This document shows positions 20,901 through 29,360 of a stretch of 64,000 nt of DNA, piece by piece. The first letter of the stretch is position 1, and each line of letters opens with the position of its first letter. The notes under the pieces were generated by a model. It was not told the DNA's origin, ran no database searches, and worked only from the letters and a program-made list of their open reading frames with translations. Made by a program: the position numbers and the translations under genes. The stretch is taken from assembly GCA_022447185.1 (NCBI GenBank), contig JAKVAY010000048.1, positions 25,037 through 89,036 on the forward strand, written 5' to 3'. The DNA is from Fuerstiella sp. (GTDB lineage Bacteria; Planctomycetota; Planctomycetia; Planctomycetales; Planctomycetaceae).

Positions 20901-23900
20901 CTCCGTGGTTGCCTCTCAGGTAGATCATGAAATCATCCGACAAACACTGTTCAAACTGGAATCCGCTGCCCCTGAAAAAGAGAATCGGGAACTCAGGGTC
21001 TACGGCGTTACAAATTCACAGCGAGCACGGTTCAATACGGTGCTGCAGGGTCTGTCCGATGAAATTCCTGGGATCCAGATTCTCAGCGGTGGAGAACCTG
21101 ATGAAATGATCATCTGGGCAAAAGCAGCTCATCATGAGATCGTCGACAGCGTGCTGGCACAGCTGGACCGTGATATTCCGGCTGATCAAAAACCTTCACT
21201 GGTCGTCTACCCTATCAACAGTGTGGAAGCAGAAAGTGTGGCTGAAGTCCTTCGTGAAATCTTTCCGGATGCGTCGATTAAGGTGGATTCTCGTGCATCC
21301 CGGCTTCTGATCAGGGCCCGACCACAAACACAAGTGACAATCAAATCGGCAATCCAGCAGCTGGATTCGAAGACGTCAGAGGGTCGGGAGATCCGGCTTA
21401 TGGTGTATCCGGTCAAAGGTATCAACGCGGACACAGTCCTGTCACTGATCAAAGACGAGGTTCCCAGAGTCACCGTGATTCGTGATCAGGCTGCAGAGAC
21501 ATTTATCGTTCGGGGTCAACTGGAAGAACACCAGAAAGTCGCAGCGCTGCTGGACACGCTCAGGTCCTCCAACGTGGGAAAGCAGGTTCCCATCGTATAT
21601 TCGTCGTTTCACAGCGATCCGGAGCGACTGCGTCTGTTCTTCGAACGAGTGTATCCCGAGTCCACAGTGATTGTCGACAGAAACGCCCATACGTTGACCG
21701 TTCATGCAACAACGGAAGACCATGTTCAGATCAAGAAAACAATTGACGAGCTGTCTCGAGCCGATGCAGACAGAGAAAACCGGTTGGACCTGAAGTTCTA
21801 TAATGTCAATCGCGATCAAATTTCAACTGCCCAGGACCTTCTCAATTCGACTGCCCCCGATCTGCAGGTAAAGGTCAGCAACGACGGTACACAGCTCATT
21901 GCTCTGGTAACAGAAGAGCAGGACGCAAAGATCACAGCAACGCTTGACCAGTTGGCCACAGCGGCCGCCGGAGCTCCACGCAAAACCACCGCGATTTACG
22001 ACATCAGCGGGACAGATCCGGAGGCCATTCGTCGTGCACTCGCTCCGTTCACGTCGACCGACGATTCTGTCCGAATCACTGTAGATGCAACAAGCAAACG
22101 GTTGTACATCCATGCATTTGAAGATCATCACGAGGACATTCGCACAGCAGTCACTCAAATCATGTCTGCTATTAAGGACGGCGCACAAACTCAGGTGGCC
22201 ATCTACTTCGTCGGAGATGGAAATGCGGACGAAACTCGGGAAATATTGTCTGCTCTCTACCCTGATACAAAAATCATGGCCGACAGACGTCGACGAATGA
22301 TCATCGTCACGGCTGCACCGGAACAGCATGAACGCATCAAGGCTGTCGCTGAGCAGATCCGAAACGCTGTCGAAGATGGAACTGGTGTGATTCCAAAAAC
22401 GTATGCAACAACACACCTGGACGGTAATTATCTTGAATCTGTCGTCCGGGATCTGTTTCCCGAAGATCGTGATTTCGTCTTGAATGTCAATCCGGCAAAC
22501 GGACAGATGGTTGCCCTTGCCAGGCCGGACCAGCACGAAACCATCCGAAAATTGCTGATCCAGATTGACGTCGAACCAAACGCTGCAGCGAAGACCGTCA
22601 GAGTTTTCAGGACTGCGCCGTTGACGCCAGCGACCGTCATCGCTGCCCTGGAACCTCTCGTCTCCAAGCAGACAACGATGTCAATCGAACCAACAGGTGA
22701 CGAAATCGTGGTGAGCGCACCGGCTGATGAGCAGCTGAAGATTGTCGAACTGTTGCGACAAATGGAGGTTTCGCCGGATGATGTGGAAAAGAGTCTGGCT
22801 GTGTACCGAGTGGCGCCACTTGATGCGCGTACTGTCATCAGTGCACTGGAGCCATTGGTTTCCGGACACGTAACCATGTCACGGGATCGCCGCGGTCAGG
22901 AGATCATCATTAGCGCTCCTGCCCAAGAACAGTCGAAAATCGCTACCCTTGTACAGCAAATCCGTTCTCGTCGTTCCGAATCCGAAGGAGTGGGCGTACG
23001 GTCCTACCGTCTCGGTCGTGGACAGGCACGTGACGTGATCTCGGTCTTAAAACCCATGTTTCCCGATGTCAAACTGGTTACGGATCGCAGGGCAGAGACC
23101 CTGATAGCCACCGCACTTCCCGAAGAACATGAAACCATCGCCGAAGTTGTGAAGCAAATGACCGGACAGGGAGACGAAACAAAACAGCCCGTCGCAAAGA
23201 GTTATCTGATGCGTCAGTACGACGGCAACCAGCTGGCTGAATTGCTGCAGACAACATTTACGGCGTCAGACGAAGTTCGGATCAACTGGGATGATCGCAA
23301 CAAACGAATCGTTGCTGTGGCAAGACCCGACCAGCACGAAACCATCAAGAGTATCATCGATGAACTCGATCCCCAGGACGGCCCGTATTCACGGCACCTC
23401 GAGTTTTATCCGGTACCGAATCTGGATCTGGAAACCGTCAATCAGGTGGTCGACGGCGCGATTCGTCACGTCGACCCGGCGGCAAGGATTGCCTCAGACC
23501 ATGGCAGCGAAACACTTATGGTCACGACGCACGAACGTGGTCACCAGCTCGTCAAAGACACGATCAATCGATTTACGCCAAACGAACCGCAACGACTCAA
23601 AATCTTCCAACTATCCTTTATCAGCCCCGAGGAAGCTTATAACGCTATCGACCGAATGATCAGTCACCGTATCCATGATGATTACCACAAGCCCGATATT
23701 CATCCGGATGACAATCTGCAGCAATTATGGATTCGCGCGACAGACAAGCAGCTGAAGGAAATCGAAGAGTTGCTGGCGCAGCTGGGTGAAGCTGGTGTGG
23801 CCAGCAACGGAACAGGCGGTTCAGATGTCAATCTGCGAATTGTCCCCGTTGGTAATGATGTGGAAGGTGCAATTCAGCGTATCGAGAATCTGTGGCCACG

Positions 23901-24921
23901 GATCCGCAACAATCCAATTCGAATACTCAATCCGAACCGAAAACCACTGCAGGAACAGGAATCCGCTCCAGGCCAGTTTTCCGTTCCACCGGAAGACTTT
24001 AGTGTTGGCGGGACATCAGAATCATCTTCAACCGGCCAACCGAACACAGGTGAATCCGATTTTGACGAAGCCGACCGGGCCAAAGATTCCGGCAACCTGG
24101 CGGATGCATCGAATTTCAACAATTCAAAAAACGTTGCTTCCACTGACAAGAACACCAAGGAACACCAAAAGCTCGATGGAACAGACCCTGTCATTCTGAT
24201 CCCTGGCGACCGACGGATCACACTTGCTTCCGACGACACTGAGGCTTTGAATCAGCTTGAGTCACTGTTGCGAGCAATTGGTGCTCAAGGTGCTGGTGAT
24301 ACCAGCAACCGCGACTTTTCCATTATGCGTCTAAAAAACACTGCAGCTGCAGACGTGTCGGCTATCATTCAGCAGATTCGGGATGAGACGAAGGGCATCA
24401 CATATTTTGGCGATATCGCAGTCGTACCCCAGGAGCGACTCAATGCTCTGATCGTTTACGGAAATCGCACTGATCGCCGTCGACTGGAACCCCTGCTGGA
24501 GGTCCTCGATTCGGAGCATCGTGACAGTACCCGAACTTATCAGACCAGGCTGCTGTCACTGAAATATGCAAATGCCGCACGAATCGAGAATATTCTTCAG
24601 AGTCTCTACAAAACACAGATGATCGCAGGTGGAAGACGGGCATCTATGGGGATCCCGAGCGGTGTTCCGCCGGAAATTGCCACGGTACTGCGACAAATCA
24701 ATGCGGCCGCCTCAGCACCGCTTCTGATCATCGAAACACAAACAGAAACAAATTCACTGATCATCAAAGCACCAGCGGATCTACTGGCGGAAGTTACAGA
24801 GTTTGCGAAAGATCTAGATGAAGCAGCTCTCTCCAGAAGAGTCAACGGGGTGACGCTGCTTACTCTGGAAAAATCCAGTTCCAAACGCGTCATGGAGATC
24901 CTGAGTCGAGTACTCAAATAG
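17986..24921 (+). CDS. Giant exported protein of about 29 tandem secretin N-type domains, at the gspD position
   Basis: A 2311-residue protein. It has a signal peptide (1-27), a helical section (about 35-105), then an N0/STN-like domain (about 109-186). From about residue 205 to 1980 come some 25-27 repeats of about 60-75 residues, each with an LxxYPV strand, a VxxxLxxxVP helix, a VxxDxxxxRLLVxA strand pair and a DHxxIxxxLxxL helix. These are the secretin_N/NolW (N1-N3) folds of GspD and PilQ. A Ser/Asn/Asp-rich linker (about 1984-2065) leads to two or three more degenerate copies. The C-terminus ends after a last N-type domain (...MEILSRVLK); the outer-membrane secretin barrel is absent. gspE-M follow in the same direction. 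Inferred role: a long periplasmic tube or scaffold for the T2SS. Two adjacent double-repeats are nearly identical at DNA level. Confidence 0.85.
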   Translation: MNIKLCCLALASTSWLTLLTCTTTYAQSETNTILYDRLASETTADALALTTDQQESIASIIAERNIALTSAEDDEAKARITAEAQTKLEALLTEEQQTKLAALIEKPRIRFNFRFQKWAEVLHWVAGEAGLSLAMEEPPEGTFNYSDRREYEPDEAIDFLNGWLMIKGFTLVRRDQQLMCISLNDGIPAGTVPRIPLEDLPKRGRFEFVSVLIPLDNRDAGLVMTEIKPLVSEWGEVKAMAATKQLLVTDSAEIVRNIQQVAMDVPAPRPAPGGGPKPVLTTYPVQHPNPAAVVDVLKNFVGGTILLDETASQITINAVPEQHARAVTIMKQLEENQGPDKRPELKSYPVRANNAAQMLRTLRLAVPSATLQYDSTASRLVVFANSQDHQKLTAAMLELETQAVGGETQLSVHPLKDIDSEVVQKLITSVLPDVRVTVDQRTSTLIAVGRLAELRAVQTLVDQLQPESVNINSPVLRPYPVPTELSAMTNTVIHSVVPNATVTPDPANERLLIVAQPKDHETIAATLEKLALDVATDGMTLRTYSLPEQVNNETFTSMLKAVAKKATVRTDAVNKRLLITASAEEHAAAQRLLEQLTTDLPDSEKRLQSYAMPNETSPDTVTSMLKTLAPEASVVIDAANERILVTATDNMQQTIAATLKKLALDAATDSLTLRTYSLPEQVDNETFTSMLQAVAKKATIRTDAVNKRLLITASAEEHAAAQRLLEQLTTDLPDSEKRLQSYAMPNETSPDTVTSMLKTLAPEASVVIDVANERILVTATENMQQTVAGVLDQLTTGTSSRRPKLKTFPLPDNVTAETVKSLLTPVAPEATVIMDTARQRVFVTATQQDHDVIGPMLSQLTGDQNFNEHQLKSHPLRADVDPATVTTLLKNLTPNAVVTTDTTGHRLLVTATIRDHELIGSAITQITQDARGELAQLQFYPLERVNGDYAVNVLGAIVPGITVTHERETQRLSVVASQVDHEIIRQTLFKLESAAPEKENRELRVYGVTNSQRARFNTVLQGLSDEIPGIQILSGGEPDEMIIWAKAAHHEIVDSVLAQLDRDIPADQKPSLVVYPINSVEAESVAEVLREIFPDASIKVDSRASRLLIRARPQTQVTIKSAIQQLDSKTSEGREIRLMVYPVKGINADTVLSLIKDEVPRVTVIRDQAAETFIVRGQLEEHQKVAALLDTLRSSNVGKQVPIVYSSFHSDPERLRLFFERVYPESTVIVDRNAHTLTVHATTEDHVQIKKTIDELSRADADRENRLDLKFYNVNRDQISTAQDLLNSTAPDLQVKVSNDGTQLIALVTEEQDAKITATLDQLATAAAGAPRKTTAIYDISGTDPEAIRRALAPFTSTDDSVRITVDATSKRLYIHAFEDHHEDIRTAVTQIMSAIKDGAQTQVAIYFVGDGNADETREILSALYPDTKIMADRRRRMIIVTAAPEQHERIKAVAEQIRNAVEDGTGVIPKTYATTHLDGNYLESVVRDLFPEDRDFVLNVNPANGQMVALARPDQHETIRKLLIQIDVEPNAAAKTVRVFRTAPLTPATVIAALEPLVSKQTTMSIEPTGDEIVVSAPADEQLKIVELLRQMEVSPDDVEKSLAVYRVAPLDARTVISALEPLVSGHVTMSRDRRGQEIIISAPAQEQSKIATLVQQIRSRRSESEGVGVRSYRLGRGQARDVISVLKPMFPDVKLVTDRRAETLIATALPEEHETIAEVVKQMTGQGDETKQPVAKSYLMRQYDGNQLAELLQTTFTASDEVRINWDDRNKRIVAVARPDQHETIKSIIDELDPQDGPYSRHLEFYPVPNLDLETVNQVVDGAIRHVDPAARIASDHGSETLMVTTHERGHQLVKDTINRFTPNEPQRLKIFQLSFISPEEAYNAIDRMISHRIHDDYHKPDIHPDDNLQQLWIRATDKQLKEIEELLAQLGEAGVASNGTGGSDVNLRIVPVGNDVEGAIQRIENLWPRIRNNPIRILNPNRKPLQEQESAPGQFSVPPEDFSVGGTSESSSTGQPNTGESDFDEADRAKDSGNLADASNFNNSKNVASTDKNTKEHQKLDGTDPVILIPGDRRITLASDDTEALNQLESLLRAIGAQGAGDTSNRDFSIMRLKNTAAADVSAIIQQIRDETKGITYFGDIAVVPQERLNALIVYGNRTDRRRLEPLLEVLDSEHRDSTRTYQTRLLSLKYANAARIENILQSLYKTQMIAGGRRASMGIPSGVPPEIATVLRQINAAASAPLLIIETQTETNSLIIKAPADLLAEVTEFAKDLDEAALSRRVNGVTLLTLEKSSSKRVMEILSRVLK
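19550..20341 (+). repeat. Recent 396-bp tandem duplication inside the giant gene
   Basis: Two consecutive units of 396 bases (19550-19945 and 19946-20341), each encoding two secretin N-type repeats (132 residues). By eye I count about 23 differences between them, i.e. about 94% identity, including an identical run of roughly 100 bases. Other repeats in the gene match only at protein level, so this pair is recent or is being homogenised. Confidence 0.85.
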
Positions 24922-25389
24922 AACAAATCTCGGTTTCCTCCTCTGGCATCGGATTGAATTCCGTGGCAATATTCGGCTGTCGCGGGGTCGTGTCCAAAGA
25001 CACCTGTAAAAATCCAGCTTCATTCCCAAAAACTAAACATCCGGACGACAGACGCCCCGGCTTCCGGCAGCGAATCGTGGATCTGTTGTGAATTTTCTCA
25101 GCTCCTGCACTGGTTCGTCAACGTCAACACTGTTCGTCGGCGGGATTCCGAAACTCATTCATCAAAGTCAGGACGCTCTTGCCAATCAGGGTTTCCGTGT
25201 ATAGAAATCGTATCAATTCCTTCCGAGATAACGCTGCATACCGAATTCACTCCTTTATTTTCCGACCCTGTGTGTGATCTCAACTGACAGAACAAGCGCA
25301 ACGCCTGTTCACTTTCGCACCGCCCCGATCACATCAGTCCCACCACACCACGACCTTCCCGTCCGCCATCCAAACTGGTTTGCGTCCAA
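24922..25389. other. Gap between the giant gene and gspE
   Basis: 468 bases with no supported open frame. One small hairpin (GTGTC-CAAA-GACAC, about 24989-25002) is present. No secretin C-domain or gspC-like piece is encoded here in any frame that I could see. The gap is long enough to hold a separate promoter for gspE-M. Confidence 0.45.
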
Positions 25390-27096
25390 ATGAGTGCCGC
25401 ATTGAGTACTCCTGAAAGCACTGATGTTCCTGTGCGCAAGTTGTCGCCACAGGAGCTAAGGGCTGCACACGAATTGATGTCTGTGGGCGATCACCTGGAT
25501 CGTTTTTCCAGTGAATACGGTTTTGAAAATGATCTCGATGCGCTGAAGTCAATTGGGCACACGCTCGGCATGCCGGTGATCGACATGTCCAGCTTCGATC
25601 TGAATGACACAATCCTTCAGGATTTTCCGATTCGTCTGATCCATCGTCATGGTGTGTTCCCCATCAGTCGCGCCGACACCACGATCAAACTGGCTCTGTC
25701 CAATCCGTTCGACATTCAGGCAACCGACGCGGTTGCCGCTGCGACCGGACAGTTTGTCAGTCCAGTGCTGGCATTACCTCATGAGATCAATACGCTGATA
25801 AAGACGCATCTGGGCGTTGGTGCAGAAACACTGGATGGCCTGATCGCGCAGGCAGAAGAACAAGACGGCATCGAAGTCCTTGGTGATCTGGAGTTCGATG
25901 AATCAGAAGCCGCTGCGATGGCTCAACAGGCTTCTGTCGTGCGGCTGGTCAACGATATCCTGGCTGAGGCCGTCAACGTTCGTGCAAGTGATATTCACAT
26001 GGAGGCACAAGCCTCTGGAATCAAACTGCGGTACCGTATTGATGGCGTCCTGCAAACGCAGCCATTGCCTTCAGAAATGAGCCGATTTCAGGCAGCGATC
26101 ATCAGTCGCCTGAAGATTATGGCTCAGCTGAACATCGCCGAAAGGCGTGTTCCTCAGGACGGCCGAATCAAGATTCGCGTATCCGGTCGGGAAATTGACA
26201 TCCGCGTTTCTATCATTCCGATGCTGCATGGCGAGGGCGTCGTCATGCGTGTGCTCGACAAGGATGCCATGTCTTTTTCCCTGCACGGCATCGGAATGGA
26301 ACCGGACATCTGCGAACGATTCGGTGAATTGATCCGTCTGCCCCATGGTATTGTGCTGGTCACGGGACCAACCGGCTCCGGAAAGACGACAACGCTGTAC
26401 AGTTCGTTGTCCGAAATCAGAAGCGAACGTAACAAGATCATCACGACCGAAGATCCAATCGAGTATCAACTGGAAGGCATCAATCAGATCCAGGTGAATC
26501 ACAAGGTTGGACTGACGTTTGCCGCAGGACTCCGCAGCATTCTGAGACACGATCCGGACGTCGTGCTCGTCGGAGAAATTCGCGACTTCGAAACTGCTGA
26601 AAATGCCGTCCAGGCTTCGCTGACCGGACATATGGTGTTCAGCACTCTTCATACGAATGATGCGGCAGGATCATTCATGCGACTGATCGATATGGGAGTC
26701 GAACCATTTTTAGTTGCCAGCACGGTGGAAGGTGTTGTAGCTCAGCGTCTGGTTCGAACCCTTTGCCAGGAATGCCGAAAACCTTACATGCCTTCCAAGG
26801 ACGAATTGCCGTCTGATTTTCCGGAAGAAATACTGACAATCGGTGAACCGTTCTATTATCCAGACGGCTGCCGAAGTTGCCGAGGTACAGGGTACTCTGG
26901 ACGGATGGGAATCTATGAACTGCTGGAAACCAGTGACAACATTCGACAGCTGGCCAATGATCGAACGGGAACAAATGCAATCAACAAAGCGGCCGTTGCC
27001 GAAGGCATGAAAACACTGCGACATGATGGGTGGACCAAGGTCTCCAGGGGCGTCACAAGTATCGACGAAGTCCTTCGAGTGACACGTGCTGACTGA
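25390..27096 (+). CDS. gspE: Type II secretion ATPase GspE
   Basis: A 568-residue cytoplasmic hexameric ATPase that powers pseudopilus assembly. The N-terminal GspE/PilB domain (about 30-150) is followed by the core ATPase: ASDIHME, RRVPQDGRIKIRV, Walker A GPTGSGKT (about 325-332), the Asp box ITTEDPIEY, Walker B-type DPDVVLVGEIRD and the His box TGHMVFSTLHTND. The zinc-binding tetracysteine module is complete (C459/C462, C494/C497), as in GspE and PilB. The first gene of the run gspE-M, it lies 468 bases after the giant secretin-N gene. Confidence 0.97.
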   Translation: MSAALSTPESTDVPVRKLSPQELRAAHELMSVGDHLDRFSSEYGFENDLDALKSIGHTLGMPVIDMSSFDLNDTILQDFPIRLIHRHGVFPISRADTTIKLALSNPFDIQATDAVAAATGQFVSPVLALPHEINTLIKTHLGVGAETLDGLIAQAEEQDGIEVLGDLEFDESEAAAMAQQASVVRLVNDILAEAVNVRASDIHMEAQASGIKLRYRIDGVLQTQPLPSEMSRFQAAIISRLKIMAQLNIAERRVPQDGRIKIRVSGREIDIRVSIIPMLHGEGVVMRVLDKDAMSFSLHGIGMEPDICERFGELIRLPHGIVLVTGPTGSGKTTTLYSSLSEIRSERNKIITTEDPIEYQLEGINQIQVNHKVGLTFAAGLRSILRHDPDVVLVGEIRDFETAENAVQASLTGHMVFSTLHTNDAAGSFMRLIDMGVEPFLVASTVEGVVAQRLVRTLCQECRKPYMPSKDELPSDFPEEILTIGEPFYYPDGCRSCRGTGYSGRMGIYELLETSDNIRQLANDRTGTNAINKAAVAEGMKTLRHDGWTKVSRGVTSIDEVLRVTRAD

Positions 27097-27231
27097 CAAA
27101 CATCAGATCACAACGTCAGCCGCTCGCTGATTTGTGGAATCCAGGGAGGGAGCACTGAAACTTTCACACGCACTACTGGTGTGGATGGCACGCGGATCGG
27201 AACCGGACAACGCACTCTGTTTCAATTGATA

Positions 27232-28443
27232 ATGCAGGCATTTGCTTACACCGCCAGAGATATGACAGGTCAGAACGTTACGGGACTGATCACGGCGGAC
27301 TCGCGCAATGACGTAATGGCTCTGCTGACCGATCGGTCACTGTTTCCAATGAGCGTGGAACCGGCCAGGAAAAAATCGCCCGTGACGTTCGCTTTGCACG
27401 GACGTATCAGTACGGAATTACTGGCCGCTACCCTGACACAGTTGTCTGATTTGCTCAGTAACGGAGTTCCGCTGTTGCAGGGCCTGGAAATATTGATTCA
27501 ACAGTCGCCCGGTGAACGAATGCAGACAATCCTCTCTGACATCAGGAGCCGAGTGTCGGAGGGTCAGCAACTGCACGAGGCAATGGCCGCCCACAGTGAT
27601 GTCTTCAATGAATTGACCCTGAGTATTATTCGAGCAGGAACGGAAGGTGCATTTCTCGAAAAGTCTCTGCAGCAAACCGCCGGCTTTCTCGAACGTCAGG
27701 AAGAACTGAACGGGAAGATTCGCGGGGCAATGGCGTATCCGGCGTTCCTTTCAATCGCAGGAACCATTGTGACCATCGTATTGATTGTATTTTTCGTTCC
27801 AAAGTTTGCGGATATGTTCAGCGAACTGGAACGCAATGGAACACTGCCGATTGCCACAGTCCTTTTACTGCAACTCAGTGATGTTCTGGGCAGCGTGTAT
27901 GGAGTTCTTTTGGCGATAGCGTCAGCGGGGGCTGCGGTCGGGATTCGCAAATGGATGACGACACCCCGTGGACGACAAATTGTCGATGGGACGAAAACGA
28001 AGTTGCCGGTCTTCGGGCCGCTGTTCCTGAATGGTGCAACATCGCGTTTCTGTCGAATACTGGGGACCCTCCTGCGAAACGGAGTTCCAATGCTCAAGGC
28101 TCTGGAAATCAGCAGTGACTCAGCAGGCAACGTCGTCCTGGGAACTGCCATTCGTGATTCTGCAGAGAATATCTCCTCCGGCGCCACGCTTTCCGAACCC
28201 TTGTCAGCATGCGGACTGATTCCCGGAAACGTCATGGCCATGATCAGTATCGCCGAAGAAGCAAACAATCTTGAAGACGTCCTTACTCGGATCGCTGATG
28301 GTCTGGATAAACGAGTTTCGAGGCAACTGGACAGCATGGTACGTCTGATTGAACCCGCATTGTTAATGGTAATGGGAAGTGCCGTTTTGTTCGTGATCGT
28401 GGCACTTCTGCTGCCAGTGTTTGAGATGAGTTCGAACATTTGA
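27232..28443 (+). CDS. gspF: Type II secretion inner-membrane platform protein GspF
   Basis: A protein of about 403 residues with two T2SSF domains and about three membrane helices: AYPAFLSIAGTIVTIVLIVF, VYGVLLAIASAGAAVG and PALLMVMGSAVLFVIVALLL. It anchors the GspE ATPase to the pseudopilus platform. ATG 27232 is chosen because MQAFAYTARDMTGQNVTG is the standard opening of GspF; an in-frame GTG at 27181 would add an atypical leader. The motif LLSNGVPLLQGLEIL and its second-half match TLLRNGVPMLKALEIS are both clear. Confidence 0.95.
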   Translation: MQAFAYTARDMTGQNVTGLITADSRNDVMALLTDRSLFPMSVEPARKKSPVTFALHGRISTELLAATLTQLSDLLSNGVPLLQGLEILIQQSPGERMQTILSDIRSRVSEGQQLHEAMAAHSDVFNELTLSIIRAGTEGAFLEKSLQQTAGFLERQEELNGKIRGAMAYPAFLSIAGTIVTIVLIVFFVPKFADMFSELERNGTLPIATVLLLQLSDVLGSVYGVLLAIASAGAAVGIRKWMTTPRGRQIVDGTKTKLPVFGPLFLNGATSRFCRILGTLLRNGVPMLKALEISSDSAGNVVLGTAIRDSAENISSGATLSEPLSACGLIPGNVMAMISIAEEANNLEDVLTRIADGLDKRVSRQLDSMVRLIEPALLMVMGSAVLFVIVALLLPVFEMSSNI

Positions 28444-28504
28444 GGAATGAAAAATGAGTTAGCATCGGTCTGTGACCTGTCATCGTAAATCATTGAATAT
28501 CACA

Positions 28505-28558
28505 GCGGGCTTAGCCCGTAACTGGAATGCACCGCAATCCGGGATTGAGTCCCGAATC
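28505..28558. repeat. Two small hairpins between gspF and gspG
   Basis: GCGGGC-TTA-GCCCGT (28505-28519) and CGGGA-TTGAG-TCCCG (about 28540-28554, extendable with mismatches to 28558) lie in the 194-base gap, the only sizeable gap between gspF and gspM. There is no T-tract. They could shape mRNA processing so that the major pseudopilin is made in excess (inference). Confidence 0.4.
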
Positions 28559-28637
28559 AGGTGCAACACTGTGGATCCCGTCTGTCGTCGTTTCGCTGCG
28601 GGACCCGGCCTGAAGACTTCAAAGAAGGAGCCCACCC

Positions 28638-29321
28638 ATGAAACGCATGCAGAAAAGAAACAATCGTGCCACTGTTCGCCACGGTTTTTCGCTTATCGAA
28701 CTGTTGATCGTCCTTGCAATTCTTGTCCTGCTTGCATCACTGGTTGCCCCTCGATTACTGGGAAGCCGTGAGAAAGCCAATGTTGATGCCGCAAAAACAC
28801 AAATCAGTATGTTGAAGTCAAGTCTGGAAATTTACAGCCTCCATATGGGGGGGTATCCAAGCACAGAACAGGGTCTCAAGGCCCTGGTCGAACGTCCATC
28901 CACCAGTTCTTCCGATGGAAATCCCGACTATGATGACGTCGGGAACGGTGATGAATTTGATATCGAAGAAGATCTGGCTGACCTCGGACTTGATGACGAA
29001 ACTGAAATCCTGGATGGGGACAGCGGCGGAAACTCCAACTGGCAGGGAAGCTACCTCAAATCGGACAGTCTGCCAAAAGATCCATGGGGCACCGCATACC
29101 GTTATGAGTTTCCCGGCCAGAACAATAAGGTCGGTGAGCCGGATATTTGGTCACTCGGTCCTGACCGCAAGGACAATACACCAGACGACGTCGTGAGCTG
29201 GTCGGGCAAACGCAACAGCGGCGCCAACAACAGCGACAGCAGAAGTGACGGTTTTGATGATGGATTTGACACCACTGAAGTGGATCCCGACGCTGGTGCT
29301 GAAATTGAACTGGACGACTAG
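28638..29321 (+). CDS. gspG: Major pseudopilin GspG with acidic inserts
   Basis: A 227-residue prepilin. The class III signal RHG/FSLIELLIVLAILVLLASL has Gly 16 before the cut and Glu at +5. The GspG core is clear: GGYPSTEQGLKALVERP and KDPWGTAYRYEFPG, ending DIWSLGPDRK. It builds the pseudopilus in the periplasm. Compared with usual GspG (about 140-150 residues) it is long. An acidic insert of about 45 residues (roughly 90-135, rich in Asp/Glu/Gly) splits the core, and the tail ends in another Asp/Glu-rich stretch. Such acidic parts could bind calcium, as the GspG C-terminus does in other bacteria (inference). A strong GAAGGAG site lies 8 bases before the ATG. Confidence 0.95.
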   Translation: MKRMQKRNNRATVRHGFSLIELLIVLAILVLLASLVAPRLLGSREKANVDAAKTQISMLKSSLEIYSLHMGGYPSTEQGLKALVERPSTSSSDGNPDYDDVGNGDEFDIEEDLADLGLDDETEILDGDSGGNSNWQGSYLKSDSLPKDPWGTAYRYEFPGQNNKVGEPDIWSLGPDRKDNTPDDVVSWSGKRNSGANNSDSRSDGFDDGFDTTEVDPDAGAEIELDD

Positions 29322-29360
29322 CTGTATTTCCACCGAACCGTCAGGGCGTATCAGGGCACT

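Noticed and set aside
24922..25389. Possibility that the missing secretin barrel follows the giant gene after a frameshift
   Set aside because: The gap is only 468 bases with stops in all frames and no secretin-like motif; a barrel domain needs more.
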